DNA of 64,000 nucleotides from CAVPUA01 sp963708805 (GCA_963708805.1 CAVPUA010000003.1:1426001-1490000), one strand, 5' to 3'. Numbered from the stretch's first letter, positions 43,220-52,586 are shown. Made by a program: numbers and translations. The notes: generated by a model from the sequence alone, not told the origin.

Positions 43220-43734
43220 CAACCGTCCGGGTGTACCTGCCGGCGACATCGAACACGTTGCGCGCCCTTCTCGACGCGGGACGGGTCGATGCTTCAGAGG
43301 CCGATCCGCTGACCGCGTTTGCCGTGACACCTGGCTTGCGCGCGCACTACGAGGACGACGATGACGACGAGTCGCTCGAGTACGCGGCGCAGGGCGAGGC
43401 GGCTCGTTCCAGTCTGCGGCTGCTCGATGCCGACCAGTCTGCGTTGCGTCGACGCGTGGTGCTCGCAGCCGACATCGACGAGACGGCTGTCGTGCTTCGC
43501 GACGACCTCGATCGCGGAGTAGTCCAGGTGACCGCAGCAATTCCGATGGCAGCAATCGCTGCTGCCCTGATCGACGATCCCGAAGCTGAATCGGTGATGG
43601 CGGCCGCGGCCGGCAGGATGCTCGCAGCCGAACTCGGCGACGAGGCGGCGCAGGACGAGGTCGACGACGCTGAGGGGTTCGATCTCGGCTGGTATGCGAC
43701 TCAGGAGATCGGGTTGCTACTCGATCTCGCCTGA
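43216..43734 (+). CDS. DUF6912 family protein
   Basis: This is an intact 172-residue protein starting MTTVRVYLPATSNTLRALLD, overlapping the previous stop as GTGA. The family is restricted to actinobacteria; the landmarks are RVYLPAT, LEYAAQGEAARSSLRLL and RRVVLAADIDET. There is an acidic run (EDDDDDES) after residue 50 and a helical acidic C-terminus ending in the conserved DLGWYATQEIGLLLDL. Function is unknown. It is probably co-transcribed with the acyltransferase. Confidence 0.85.
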   Translation: MTTVRVYLPATSNTLRALLDAGRVDASEADPLTAFAVTPGLRAHYEDDDDDESLEYAAQGEAARSSLRLLDADQSALRRRVVLAADIDETAVVLRDDLDRGVVQVTAAIPMAAIAAALIDDPEAESVMAAAAGRMLAAELGDEAAQDEVDDAEGFDLGWYATQEIGLLLDLA

Positions 43735-43802
43735 CCGCCGGCCTCGGCGCGGGCGCCGCACGATTCGCGGCGCCGAAACTCGTCGTGGGGAAGACTGGGG
43801 GC

Positions 43803-45431
43803 ATGGACGCGATCACCCACCCGCCGCTGGCGGCGAACGAGCCGATTCTCGGATACGCACCCGGGTCGACGGAGCGCTCCGCGCTCGCCGCGGCGGTTTC
43901 CGAGTTGGCCGAAGCCGACCTGGATCTGACGATGACGATCGCCGGCGTCGAGTCGATGGCCGGAGGCGAGCGGATTGTCGTGGTGCAGCCCCATCGTCAC
44001 TCCGCGCGACTCGGCACCACGGCGAACGCAACGCCGCCTGATGTGCAGGCCGCGATCGACGCGGCGCTTGCCGCCGCGCCCGGGTGGGCAGCGATGTCGT
44101 TCGACGATCGGGCGTCGATCTTCCTGCGCGCGGCCGAGTTGCTTTCGACGACCTGGCGTCAACGACTCAATGCCGCGACGCTGCTGGGGCAGTCCAAGAC
44201 CGCTCAGCAGGCTGAGATCGACTCGGCCTGCGAACTCATCGACTTCTTGAGGTTCAACGTCCAGTACGCCCGGCAGATTCTCGAGAACCAGCCGATCAGT
44301 GGTCCCGGCGTGTGGAACCGGACCGACTACCGGCCGCTCGAGGGCTTCGTCTTGGCCATCACGCCGTTCAACTTCACCGCGATCGCCGGCAACCTGCCCA
44401 CCGCCCCCGCGATGCTCGGCAACGTGGTGGTCTGGAAGCCTTCGCCGACGCAGCAGCTGGCGGCTCACTGGACCATGCGGCTGCTCGAGGCGGCCGGTCT
44501 TCCACCCGGCGTGATCAACATGGTGACGGGGGACGGCTCGGCCGTGAGTGAGGTCGCCGTCCCTCATCCGGCGCTGGCGGGGATCCATTTCACCGGATCG
44601 ACGCCAACGTTCCAACACCTGTGGCAGGCGGTCGGGAACTCGATCTCGAGCTACGCGTCCTACCCCCGCCTGGTCGGTGAGACGGGCGGGAAGGACTTCG
44701 TGTTCGCGCACCCCTCGGCTGCGGCCGCGCCATTGGTGACCGCTCTCGTCCGGGGCGCGTTCGAGTATCAGGGCCAGAAATGTTCGGCCGCGTCGCGTGC
44801 GTATGTTCCGCGGTCGCTGTGGGAGGGCGGCGTTCGTGACGAGCTGGCCGGTGTCGCCGACGGTCTGACCTACGGAGACCCGGCCGACTTCGCCAACTTC
44901 GGTGGCGCAGTGATCGACCGGCGCGCCTTCGACCGGCTGTCCTCGGTTCTCGCCCGGGTTCGCGACGACGCCGATTCGACGGTGATCGCCGGCGGTACGA
45001 GCGATGACAGCGTGGGCTTCTTCGTCCGGCCGACGGTCGTCGAGTGCGCCGATCCGGCCAACGAGGTGTTCACGCGCGAGTATTTCGGCCCGATCCTGGC
45101 TGTTCACGTCTACGACGACAACGACTGGCGGTCCACTCTCGCCCAGCTGGAATCGGTTTCGCCCTACGCGCTGACCGGCGCGGTGTTCGCCCAGGACCGC
45201 GCGGCCGTCGCTGAATCCCAAGAGTTCCTGCGCTTCGCCGCCGGCAACTTCTATATCAACGACAAGCCGACCGGAGCCGTGGTCGGCCAGCAGCCTTTCG
45301 GTGGTGCGCGCGCGTCCGGCACGAACGACAAGGCCGGCTCGTCGTGGAACCTGATCCGTTGGCTGTCGCCACGCTCGATCAAGGAAACGTTCGATGCGCC
45401 GACCGACCATCGCTATCCACACATGCGCTGA
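43803..45431 (+). CDS. pruA: 1-pyrroline-5-carboxylate dehydrogenase
   Basis: This is an intact 542-residue aldehyde dehydrogenase of the PruA group, which oxidises glutamate semialdehyde to glutamate in proline breakdown. Landmarks are AITPFNFTAIAGNLPTAPAM (cofactor pocket), FTGSTPTFQHLWQAVGNSIS, GETGGKDFVFAHPSA (active-site Glu), YQGQKCSAASRAYVP (catalytic Cys) and PFGGARASGTNDKAGSSWNL near the end. It lacks the PutA proline dehydrogenase domain, so a separate proline dehydrogenase is expected elsewhere. It is convergent with the large FHA-FtsK gene with 17 bases between the stops. Confidence 0.95.
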   Translation: MDAITHPPLAANEPILGYAPGSTERSALAAAVSELAEADLDLTMTIAGVESMAGGERIVVVQPHRHSARLGTTANATPPDVQAAIDAALAAAPGWAAMSFDDRASIFLRAAELLSTTWRQRLNAATLLGQSKTAQQAEIDSACELIDFLRFNVQYARQILENQPISGPGVWNRTDYRPLEGFVLAITPFNFTAIAGNLPTAPAMLGNVVVWKPSPTQQLAAHWTMRLLEAAGLPPGVINMVTGDGSAVSEVAVPHPALAGIHFTGSTPTFQHLWQAVGNSISSYASYPRLVGETGGKDFVFAHPSAAAAPLVTALVRGAFEYQGQKCSAASRAYVPRSLWEGGVRDELAGVADGLTYGDPADFANFGGAVIDRRAFDRLSSVLARVRDDADSTVIAGGTSDDSVGFFVRPTVVECADPANEVFTREYFGPILAVHVYDDNDWRSTLAQLESVSPYALTGAVFAQDRAAVAESQEFLRFAAGNFYINDKPTGAVVGQQPFGGARASGTNDKAGSSWNLIRWLSPRSIKETFDAPTDHRYPHMR

Positions 45432-45448
45432 GCGACGCGACGCGACGA

Positions 45449-48400
45449 TCACGGTGCCATCGCCAGTTGAACGGGAACGCCCCGGCCGCTATCGCGATCA
45501 TCGATGAGCAGGCCGCGTCCGGGCGTAGCGAGGGGCCGCGACCGTGGCAGGCGCAGACCGAACAGCTCACCGTCGGACGACGCGGGGTGCAACAGGACTC
45601 CCGCGCGGCTGCGCTTGAGCAGCATGGCCAGTGGCCGATACGTGGACAGGAGGTCGTCGGTGGTCCCGGCCACGACGATGGCCGGAGGTTCCGGACGGCG
45701 GTGCAGCACGTCGAGGATGGCTTCGGCGGCGGTGGACTCGGCCAGCGCCGAGTAGTCGTCGACGAGGACGATCTCTGATCGTTCGAGTACGTCGAGTGCC
45801 GTGTCGCGTCCGGTGTGGACATCGATCATCCGGGCGTTCGCGTCGGACGTCAGGTCGATGAGCCGCGAGTTCCTGGCGCTGCACGCCAACGCCACGGGGA
45901 TCGCCTGCCGCAGGCACTGGATGGCGATCACGAGCAAGAAGTTCGTTCGCCCCGACCGCGGCGGCCCGGCGACGAGCCACCGGGCGTCCAGTCGCCACGG
46001 GTCGAAGAAGATCGGCGCAGCCTCGTCGCCCCCGATCCCCACGGGGAGCAGGTGACGATGGTCCGCCGCGGGCAGCCCGTCGAGCGCAACCCGGCTCGGG
46101 AGACTCCGGACGCGCCACGGCCCGCCGGCGACTGATGCCACCGGGGTGGCTGCCTGCGCGAGCATGGCGATGTGCTCGTTCTGGGCTTGACCAGTCGGTG
46201 CTTCACCGCAGAAGGCGAACTGGACCAGATTGGCGTCCGGCAGCTCAAGGGCTCGACCGGCGGGCATCACCGAAGGAACCGCCCGCGCGGGCACACCGGC
46301 CAAGGCGTAGTCGGACGGATCGGCCATCGCCAACAGATACCTGCGATTGGCTTGGCTTCCGAGGCGGGAGGTGAGCGTGGCGCGGCCGCCGGCAATGAGG
46401 ATGCAGACACCGACGCGGGAAGCGTCTCGCGCGGCATGCAGCAGTTTCTCGACGGTCTGACCGGCGTCGTGTCGATCCGATTCGGCGACGAAGGCTTCCC
46501 ACCCGTCGATCAGTAACACCGCGTGGGCGGGCGAGTGACCCGACGCGACCGCCTCCGCGCTCGATCCGACGCCGAGTTCGGTCAACCGCGATTGCCGCTC
46601 AGCGATGTCGGCCGCCAGCCGTTCGATCACTCGCGCGACCCGGGCACCATCGTCGGCGTTGACCGCGGCGCCGCAGTGGGGCAACCGGCCCAGTGTGGCC
46701 AGGCCGCCGCCGGCGCAATCGACGATGTACAGATGCAGACCGAGGGGATCGTGGACCGCCGTCGCTTGAGCAGCGATGGTGCGCAAGGCGCTCGTTCGTC
46801 CACTTCGCGGTCCGCCGACGATCAGGGTCAGGCCGCCCTGGCGCAGATCCAGTGTCAACGGTGGCTGAGCCTGGCGTCCGGGCAGGTCTCGCCGGCCGAT
46901 CGGGATGACGTCGGCACCCGGCCCTGTCAGCTCGAGCTCCGCCACGTTCAGCTCGGCGGTCAGTGCAGGTAACCATGGGCGACGAGTCAGGGGAGGGCCG
47001 GAACGTCTCGCGGCCGAACAGGCGGCGTCGACCAGCAGGGTCAGATCGGAGTCCGCCATCGAATCGAGTGACCTCGAGTCCATCGCCCGACCCCATTCGT
47101 CCAGAGCCGACACCCGGTACGGCGGCACCGCCGATCCGGCGGTGCCGGTGTGAGCTGTCTGGAACGCGAGCCGGTCATTGCCCCGACGGATAAACCCGCG
47201 CCCAGGATGGAGGGGACTGATCTGCGTCGCGGACTCATCGCCGATGAGATCGGTCGAGTCACCGGCACCCACGGTGCGAAGTGCCACCCGCAGGGCGAGA
47301 TTTGCTTTGATCTCGGGCGACACCACGCCGCCCGGACGCTGGGTCGCGAGGACGAGGTGGACGCCCAGCGACCGTCCCCGCTGGGCCACTCCGACCAGAC
47401 CGTGGACGAACTTCGGCAGCTCGTCGGCGAGTGCCGCGAACTCGTCGACGACCAGCACGAGGCGCCCGAGCGGAGACACGCGGTGCGTCGGCGTCCTTCG
47501 ATATTCGCCCAGCTCGACCGCGCCCGCTTCGGCGAACAGTCGTTCTCGGTGGTGCAACTCGGCCCGCAACGAGACCAGCGCGCGTTCGGTCAGGTGTGGA
47601 TCGAGATCGGTGACGAACCCCGCGACATGGGGCAGCCGGGCGCAGTCGGCGAAGGCCGCGCCACCCTTGTAGTCGATCAGCACGAAGGACACGTCGTCCG
47701 GCGGGTTTCCCGCGGCAATTCCGACGACGAGTGTTCGGAGCAGTTCCGACTTCCCCGCACCCGTCGTGCCCGCGATCAGCGCATGCGGGCCATCCACGGC
47801 GAGATCGACCCACGCCACATCCTCACGTCCGCGACCGATCGGCGTCGCTGGCCCGGATGGACGCTGCCACCGCTCGAGCAGCGACGCGACCAGCGGTTCT
47901 TTCACGCCCAAGACATCGATCAGTCGGCACTGCGACGGGATGGTGGCGACGTCCGCCGCCGTCGCGTCGCTCGTCGCGGCCAGATCGCGAGCAAGGGCTT
48001 CGATCCAGCCGATGCTCACGTGGTCGGCCGAGGCGCAGGCGCCATCGCTGCCGGGTCGACTCAACCGCAGCGACGTACCCGTCTCTCCGCCGATCCGAAC
48101 CTCTTGAACGCATCCGTTGGGTAGTCGAGCCGACGTCTCGCCAAGGCAGAGGGCAGCGACTCCGAAGTGGGGACCGTGCGCGATCACCTCGCCGAGGCCG
48201 GCCAAGTCGAAGAGTTCCTGTGGTCGGTCGACGATGACGAGCGTCGATCGACCGCGCCAGGGCCGATCTCGTGCGAGCGCGCGCCGCTGCGCGATTGTCT
48301 TTTCGAGTGCGGCGATGGCGTTGCGCGCGTCGGCCGGAACGACGTTGATCTCACACGAGTGGGGGAGCCAGCGCACCCAGGTCCAGTCGGCGGCCGACCT

Positions 48401-49627
48401 GTCCGACAACATCAGAACGAGCTCGACGTCGATCGGAGCGTGCAAGGTCGCGACCTGGGCCAGCACCCACCGAGCCAGGGACAGGGCGGCCGGTCGGGGT
48501 CCGCAGATGCCCAAGCCGCCCTGGGTGAGCGGTACGACGAGCGGCACGTCGCTGAGGAGGCCGGCGCTTTCGAGCCCGGCGGCCGTGCGGACCTGGCGGA
48601 CCGCCTCAGCAACGCCGAGTCCGACTCGTACCTCGAGGAAATCCCCGTCGCCGAGACGTCGCTCCCAGATCCGCACGGTCGGCACGGAGGCAATGTGCGC
48701 AAGGGCGGCCGGATCGGGATGTGCCGTTCGCCGCCGCCGTGCCTCGGCACGAAGCGACGAGTCCACCGCTTCAGAGAAGCGGCCGCGCGCCGATCGATAG
48801 CGGCGGGCGTCGTGTCGATCGTTGCGATAGCGACTCACTCGGTCGCCGACGGCGGTCGCGAACATGATCAAGGGCGTCAGCAACGTGAACAGGAGCAGTT
48901 GCGCGTTGTGGAGCACGAGCGCGAGGACCGCACCGCCCAGCGCGGGTACCGCCGCGGCCAGTAACCGCACGCGGGCCGTCGAGACGACCCCCGGCGTCGG
49001 GGCATCAAGTGGTTGGGCGTCTGCGCCTGCCACGACTCGTGGAGCGCGATTGACCGCTCGGCAGCCGTCGACATGGTGGACGGCGGCCGGAGGATCGTTC
49101 ACCTCGACGAGCGCCAGTGCCGAGGATCCGATCGAGACCACCTCGTCGACCGCCCAGCGTGTCGGCATCTGGCCGAGCGGCACGCCCTCGACCAGGGCGC
49201 CGTTCGTCGAGTTCAGGTCGGTGATCTCGACCGCCGTCGCCGCGACGTCCACTCGTAGGTGCTTACGCGACACCGCGGCGTCGGACAGCACGAGATCGCT
49301 GTCCTCGCCGCGGCCCACGATCACCCGGCCGCGCCGCAGCGGCAGGATTGCGCCGCTCGACGGTCCGCCGATGACGCGGACCTGTTGCACCGTGCTCGAC
49401 GCCGGCACCGCCGACGTGGTCGCCCGAATGGTCGACAGCACCGCGCCGTTGCGGATGCGTGGTCCGCCGAGGGGTTCCGAGTCATCCAGCCGGCGACCGT
49501 TCGTGTACAGATCGCTCTCGCCGGATGGCAGTTGCCGGCGCACATGGCCGAGCGTGCCGTCGGCCGGCGCGTCGATCATCACGTCGTGATCGCGTCGACC
49601 CACGCGGACCGTCAGACGAAGTTGCAT
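45449..49627 (-). CDS. FHA-FtsK/SpoIIIE secretion ATPase (EssC/EccC-like)
   Basis: This is a 1392-residue intact protein, the longest uninterrupted gene in the window. Domains are: an N-terminal ubiquitin-like region (1-70), an FHA phosphothreonine-binding domain (80-175; VIVGRGEDSDLVLSD, VSRKHL, DLNSTNGALVEG), one hydrophobic hairpin (220-262), then three FtsK-type ATPase modules. Module 1 has a full Walker A, GTTGAGKS (620-627), and Walker B LVLVVDEF; modules 2 and 3 have GPRSGRT (939-945) and GPPRSGRT (1221-1228), where Arg replaces the Lys. This is the layout of the type VII secretion motor. A WXG100 gene lies divergently 178 bases away. No EccB, EccD, EccE or mycosin is in the window. 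Confidence 0.9.
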   Translation of the reverse strand: MQLRLTVRVGRRDHDVMIDAPADGTLGHVRRQLPSGESDLYTNGRRLDDSEPLGGPRIRNGAVLSTIRATTSAVPASSTVQQVRVIGGPSSGAILPLRRGRVIVGRGEDSDLVLSDAAVSRKHLRVDVAATAVEITDLNSTNGALVEGVPLGQMPTRWAVDEVVSIGSSALALVEVNDPPAAVHHVDGCRAVNRAPRVVAGADAQPLDAPTPGVVSTARVRLLAAAVPALGGAVLALVLHNAQLLLFTLLTPLIMFATAVGDRVSRYRNDRHDARRYRSARGRFSEAVDSSLRAEARRRRTAHPDPAALAHIASVPTVRIWERRLGDGDFLEVRVGLGVAEAVRQVRTAAGLESAGLLSDVPLVVPLTQGGLGICGPRPAALSLARWVLAQVATLHAPIDVELVLMLSDRSAADWTWVRWLPHSCEINVVPADARNAIAALEKTIAQRRALARDRPWRGRSTLVIVDRPQELFDLAGLGEVIAHGPHFGVAALCLGETSARLPNGCVQEVRIGGETGTSLRLSRPGSDGACASADHVSIGWIEALARDLAATSDATAADVATIPSQCRLIDVLGVKEPLVASLLERWQRPSGPATPIGRGREDVAWVDLAVDGPHALIAGTTGAGKSELLRTLVVGIAAGNPPDDVSFVLIDYKGGAAFADCARLPHVAGFVTDLDPHLTERALVSLRAELHHRERLFAEAGAVELGEYRRTPTHRVSPLGRLVLVVDEFAALADELPKFVHGLVGVAQRGRSLGVHLVLATQRPGGVVSPEIKANLALRVALRTVGAGDSTDLIGDESATQISPLHPGRGFIRRGNDRLAFQTAHTGTAGSAVPPYRVSALDEWGRAMDSRSLDSMADSDLTLLVDAACSAARRSGPPLTRRPWLPALTAELNVAELELTGPGADVIPIGRRDLPGRQAQPPLTLDLRQGGLTLIVGGPRSGRTSALRTIAAQATAVHDPLGLHLYIVDCAGGGLATLGRLPHCGAAVNADDGARVARVIERLAADIAERQSRLTELGVGSSAEAVASGHSPAHAVLLIDGWEAFVAESDRHDAGQTVEKLLHAARDASRVGVCILIAGGRATLTSRLGSQANRRYLLAMADPSDYALAGVPARAVPSVMPAGRALELPDANLVQFAFCGEAPTGQAQNEHIAMLAQAATPVASVAGGPWRVRSLPSRVALDGLPAADHRHLLPVGIGGDEAAPIFFDPWRLDARWLVAGPPRSGRTNFLLVIAIQCLRQAIPVALACSARNSRLIDLTSDANARMIDVHTGRDTALDVLERSEIVLVDDYSALAESTAAEAILDVLHRRPEPPAIVVAGTTDDLLSTYRPLAMLLKRSRAGVLLHPASSDGELFGLRLPRSRPLATPGRGLLIDDRDSGRGVPVQLAMAP

Positions 49628-49675
49628 GTGCCGAGGGTGCCGAATCGCTACGTCACGTCGTTGGGTTCTCCGGCC

Positions 49676-49717
49676 ATTTGTGGAAAACCAGCGGCCGGCA
49701 CCGAGTTATCCACAAAT
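49676..49717. promoter_or_regulatory. inverted pair of DnaA boxes between FHA-FtsK and WXG100 genes
   Basis: ATTTGTGGA (49676-49684) and TCCACAAAT (49709-49717) form a perfect nine-base inverted repeat. Within it the + strand reads TTATCCACA (49706-49714), and the - strand reads TTTTCCACA (complement of 49679-49687); both fit the DnaA-box consensus TTWTNCACA. Confidence 0.6.
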
Positions 49718-49805
49718 CGTCGGCGCCGGAGGCAGCGGCGCCCGGCCGCTCGTAGTTTCGACCGCGTGGCACCGCAACTGGCGGCGCCCCGTCGAAAGGA
49801 TGCAC

Positions 49806-50096
49806 ATGCCAGCACTGCGCGTAACGCCCGACCAACTGACTCAGCTGAGCTCGACCGTGACGGCGACTGCGGCCGAGACCCATGAAGCGCATGCCAGGCT
49901 GCGCAACCAGCTGTCACCTCTCTTCGGAGCGGACTGGTCAGGCCAGGCATCGGCCCAGTTCGCCTCGCTCTACGAGCAGTTCGACCAGAGCGCGTCGGCG
50001 CTGTCGAACGCCCTCGAGGGCATCGGGCAGCTGCTGCGCGGGGCGGGTTCGGCATACGAGCAGACCGAGGTCCAGATCGCCGGCTCGTTCCGCTAG
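49806..50096 (+). CDS. WXG100-family protein
   Basis: This is a 96-residue protein with the two-helix hairpin of ESAT-6-like secreted proteins. The turn motif is DWSGQASAQF (W-x-G), and the C-terminal part has YEQTE, which fits the YxxxD/E secretion signal of type VII substrates. No signal peptide is present. ATG 49806 is chosen because GAAAGGA lies just before it and the protein then has the standard length. Only one WXG100 gene is here, so it is probably a homodimer, or its partner is elsewhere. The divergent FHA-FtsK gene encodes its likely export motor. Confidence 0.9.
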   Translation: MPALRVTPDQLTQLSSTVTATAAETHEAHARLRNQLSPLFGADWSGQASAQFASLYEQFDQSASALSNALEGIGQLLRGAGSAYEQTEVQIAGSFR

Positions 50097-50157
50097 CCAC
50101 CAAGGATGATGGAGGTGCGCCGATCGAGGGTCGCAGCGCTGCCAGGATGCGGTCAGC

Positions 50158-50163
50158 TACGGT
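50158..50163 (+). promoter_or_regulatory. -10 box of SUFU-domain gene (leaderless)
   Basis: TACGGT ends six bases before GTG 50170. Confidence 0.5.
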
Positions 50164-50169
50164 CGGCGG

Positions 50170-50754
50170 GTGGATCGACCAGAGGGCCGACCGTCATCGG
50201 AGGCGTTGACCGACGTCGAGGCGGCCGTGTCGGAGGCGCTGGGCGTAGTGCCTCAGCGGGCGTCCGTCTCGTTCGTCGGCGTCGAGCCCATCGAGGTTCT
50301 GCGGTTCTACTCAGGCGAGGTGGTCACCTATCTCAGTCTGGGCATGTCTCGCCGACCGATGACCGCATCGGACGAACTCGTCCTCGCGGCGTCAGGGCCG
50401 CGCGCGGAGTTGGTCATTCAGCTGCGAGACGACTCGAGTGAGATCTGGAAGCGTCTCGCCGTCCTGGCCGCTGCACCCGTCGTCGAGGGAGTCGTATACG
50501 CCCAGGGCATGACGGTTGATCTCGGAACTGCGCTGGGAGCCGGCTCGCGCTGCACCGGCGGCCTCATCGTGAACTCGGCCATCCCGGCGGTGGCGACGGC
50601 GGCCGGTCCGGTCGACCTGCTTCGTGTACTGCCCGCTACGTCGACGGAGTTGGCGTGGGCGCGTGTTCGCGGTTCGGACGCGCTCCTCGCCCGCTGGGAC
50701 GAGCGTGGAACCGACCTGCTCGAACTTGGACGGCTCCCGGTCGCTTTGAACTGA
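50170..50754 (+). CDS. suppressor of fused (SUFU) domain protein
   Basis: This is an intact 194-residue protein. The central stretch YLSLGMSRRPMTASDELVLA followed by RAELVIQLRDDSSEIWKRLA and a late LLRVLPATSTELAWARVRGS is the pattern of the bacterial SUFU domain. Bacterial SUFU proteins are often found as immunity proteins beside polymorphic toxins, and some are free-standing with unknown roles. Next to a type VII-like ATPase and a WXG100 gene, an immunity role is an attractive inference, but no toxin gene is seen between them. It has its own leaderless promoter, 73 bases after the WXG100 gene. Confidence 0.7.
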   Translation: MDRPEGRPSSEALTDVEAAVSEALGVVPQRASVSFVGVEPIEVLRFYSGEVVTYLSLGMSRRPMTASDELVLAASGPRAELVIQLRDDSSEIWKRLAVLAAAPVVEGVVYAQGMTVDLGTALGAGSRCTGGLIVNSAIPAVATAAGPVDLLRVLPATSTELAWARVRGSDALLARWDERGTDLLELGRLPVALN

Positions 50755-50822
50755 TCTCGGAAATGATCGTCGCCGGGTCGGGTCGCCGGATCAGCACGAC
50801 GGCACTGACCCGCGTCGATGCG

Positions 50823-51613
50823 TCAGGGCTTGGGATCGGGTGGCAACGGCTGCGACAACGCCAGCAGGTCGGAGACGGTCGCGAACTCGAAGCCGCGCGC
50901 GCGCAACTGGTCGATGAGCGCGGGGAGGCCGGCGACGACCATGTCGCAGTTCAGCGTGCCGCCGTCGTGTCCGAGAATGATCGAACCGGGGCCGGCTCCT
51001 GCCGCCAGGCGGGCCGCGTTCTCGGCACCACTCGGGCCGTGCTGGTTGAACTCCTCGTCCCACATGACCATCGGATAGGACATGCTGGTGGCGATCATCG
51101 CCGTCGCGCCCGAGAAGTCGCCGTACGGGGGCCGGAAGAGCGTCGGCGGGCGCCCGGTCGCGCCGAGTGATCGCATCGGCGGCCCGGTGGAGTTGGTCGT
51201 GGACGTCCGGTGCGTGGTAGAGGCCCATGTTCGGGTGCGACCAGGTGTGGTTGCCGATCTCGTGGCGCTCCGAAGCGCGTTTGGCCAGGTTCGGCAACGC
51301 CTCGACATGCCGGCCGATCAGAAAGAAGGTGGCCGTGACGTCCTTGCGATCGAGGATGTCGAGCACCGCCGCGGTGTACTTCTCCGATGGGCCGTCATCG
51401 AAGCTCAGCGCGACGACAGGTGGAGTCCGTCGCGACCCGGTAGGTCAACGTGGTCGAACGCAGACCCGCCGGGCGGTCGGCGCCGACCGCATGCCCGGCG
51501 TCGGTGATCGTCGTGTCCAGCCGGCGCTCCTCGACTCCGGTCGCTACGGCCGCGCCGGCGGCCAGGCCGCCCGTCACCAGACCGGCCCGGCGAAGGAAGG
51601 CCCGTCGGTTCAC
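50823..51613 (-). CDS. Tat-exported polysaccharide deacetylase (NodB), frameshifted
   Basis: The N-terminus NRRAFLRRAGLVTGGLAAGA carries a twin-arginine signal. The NodB domain has ALSFDDGPSEKYT (catalytic Asp and metal Asp), NHTWSHPNM (two metal His), FRPPYGDFSG and IILGHDGG (the last His). Such enzymes remove acetyl groups from peptidoglycan or other N-acetyl glycans. GTG 51613 is the start; TAGACT (complement of 51621-51626) is seven bases before it. Frame changes lie near 51410 and 51170, which join LTYRVATD to PPVVALSFDDG and join the two halves of the catalytic domain. Confidence 0.92.
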
Positions 51614-51805
51614 GGCCGCGAGTCTAGCTGTGCCCGGCGTGGTAATCGCTGCGTCGCCGGCTCGCGCGCACGTCGCCCAGGAACGACAGACCGGACTCGA
51701 CACGGCATGGGCGCCGCCACATTCTGCGTCGCGCCGGGTCGATCAGCGGGCAAGATGCTCGACGAACGGCGCCGCGCATCGGCGCGCCGGACCTAAGGAG
51801 TCGAG

Positions 51806-52313
51806 GTGCAGTTCGGTCGCTACTACGAGGAGTTCGAGGTCGGCGCGGTCTACAAGCACTGGCCCGGCAAGACAGTGACCGAGTACGACGACCACCTGTT
51901 CTGCCTGCTCACGATGAATCACCACCCGTTGCACCTGGACGCCAACTACGCCGAGAAGACGACCGACTTCGGCAAGAACGTCGTCGTCGGCAACTACATC
52001 TACTCCTTGCTGCTGGGCATGTCCGTGCCCGACGTCAGCGGCAAGGCGATCGCGAACCTCGAGATCGAGTCCCTCCGCCACGTTGCGCCGACCTTCCACG
52101 GGGACACGATCTACGGCGAGACGACCGTCCTCGACAAGACGCCGTCGAAGTCGAAGTCCGATCGCGGGATCGTCTACGTCGAGACCACCGGCTACAAGCA
52201 GGACGGCACCGATCGTCTGCATCTTCCGGCGCAAGGTCATGGTGCCGACCAAGGAGTACATCGACGCGCGAGGCGGCGAGCAGCCCGGACGCCCTGAGCC
52301 CATCCCGCGCTGA
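51806..52313 (+). CDS. MaoC-like dehydratase (hotdog fold), one frameshift
   Basis: A protein of about 168 residues beginning MQFGRYYEEFEVGAVYKHWP. The hydratase motif region is DDHLFCLLTMNHHPLHLDAN, followed by VVVGNYIYSLLLGMSVPDVS and VAPTFHGDTIYGETTVLDK. MaoC-like enzymes add water to enoyl-CoA or act on related acyl thioesters. GTG 51806 is the start with AAGGAG six bases before it. After GAT (52211-52213) an extra C shifts the frame; removing it gives DVCIFRRKVMVPTKEYIDAR and the stop at 52313. Confidence 0.88.
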
Positions 52314-52414
52314 TCCCGGCTGTCGCCCCTCGACCGGCGCGCCGTCCCGCGGATAGTCTCATCCTGCGGTAGACAGTTTGCTACAGGAGTATCAGTGCGA
52401 GGACTGGAGTAGAC

Positions 52415-52577
52415 GTGAACTTGAAGACCGGCATGACCGCGGTCATCGTCGCGTTCGTCATCTTCTTCGTGCTGACCAGCCCGGACAACGCGGCTCGCAT
52501 CGCTGACGGGGCCTGGAACACCGTGGTGCACATCGCCCACGGCCTCGAACACCTTCATCGACAAGCTGTCGTCCTAG
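52415..52577 (+). CDS. small single-span membrane protein, one frameshift
   Basis: After removing an extra G at 52547 this is a 53-residue protein: MNLKTGMTAVIVAFVIFFVL is a clear membrane segment, followed by TSPDNAARIADGAWNTVV and a tail ending NTFIDKLSS. GTG 52415 follows CTGGAG. The stop lies ten bases before the PH-domain gene. Small proteins of this shape next to a PH-domain membrane protein occur in other actinobacteria; function is unknown. Confidence 0.7.
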
Positions 52578-52586
52578 GCGCCGCCC

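Noticed and set aside
40325..43816. A minus-strand open frame of over 1100 codons opposite the CpaE-like and acyltransferase genes
   Set aside because: It is Arg, Gln and His rich with no recognisable domain and mirrors the codon bias of the intact genes on the other strand, a common effect at high GC.
43701..45452. A minus-strand open frame of over 580 codons opposite pruA
   Set aside because: Shadow of a complete, well conserved pruA; composition is atypical for a protein.
49676..49717. A chromosomal origin of replication suggested by DnaA boxes
   Set aside because: Only two boxes, no AT-rich unwinding stretch, and no dnaA, dnaN, rpmH or parAB genes nearby.
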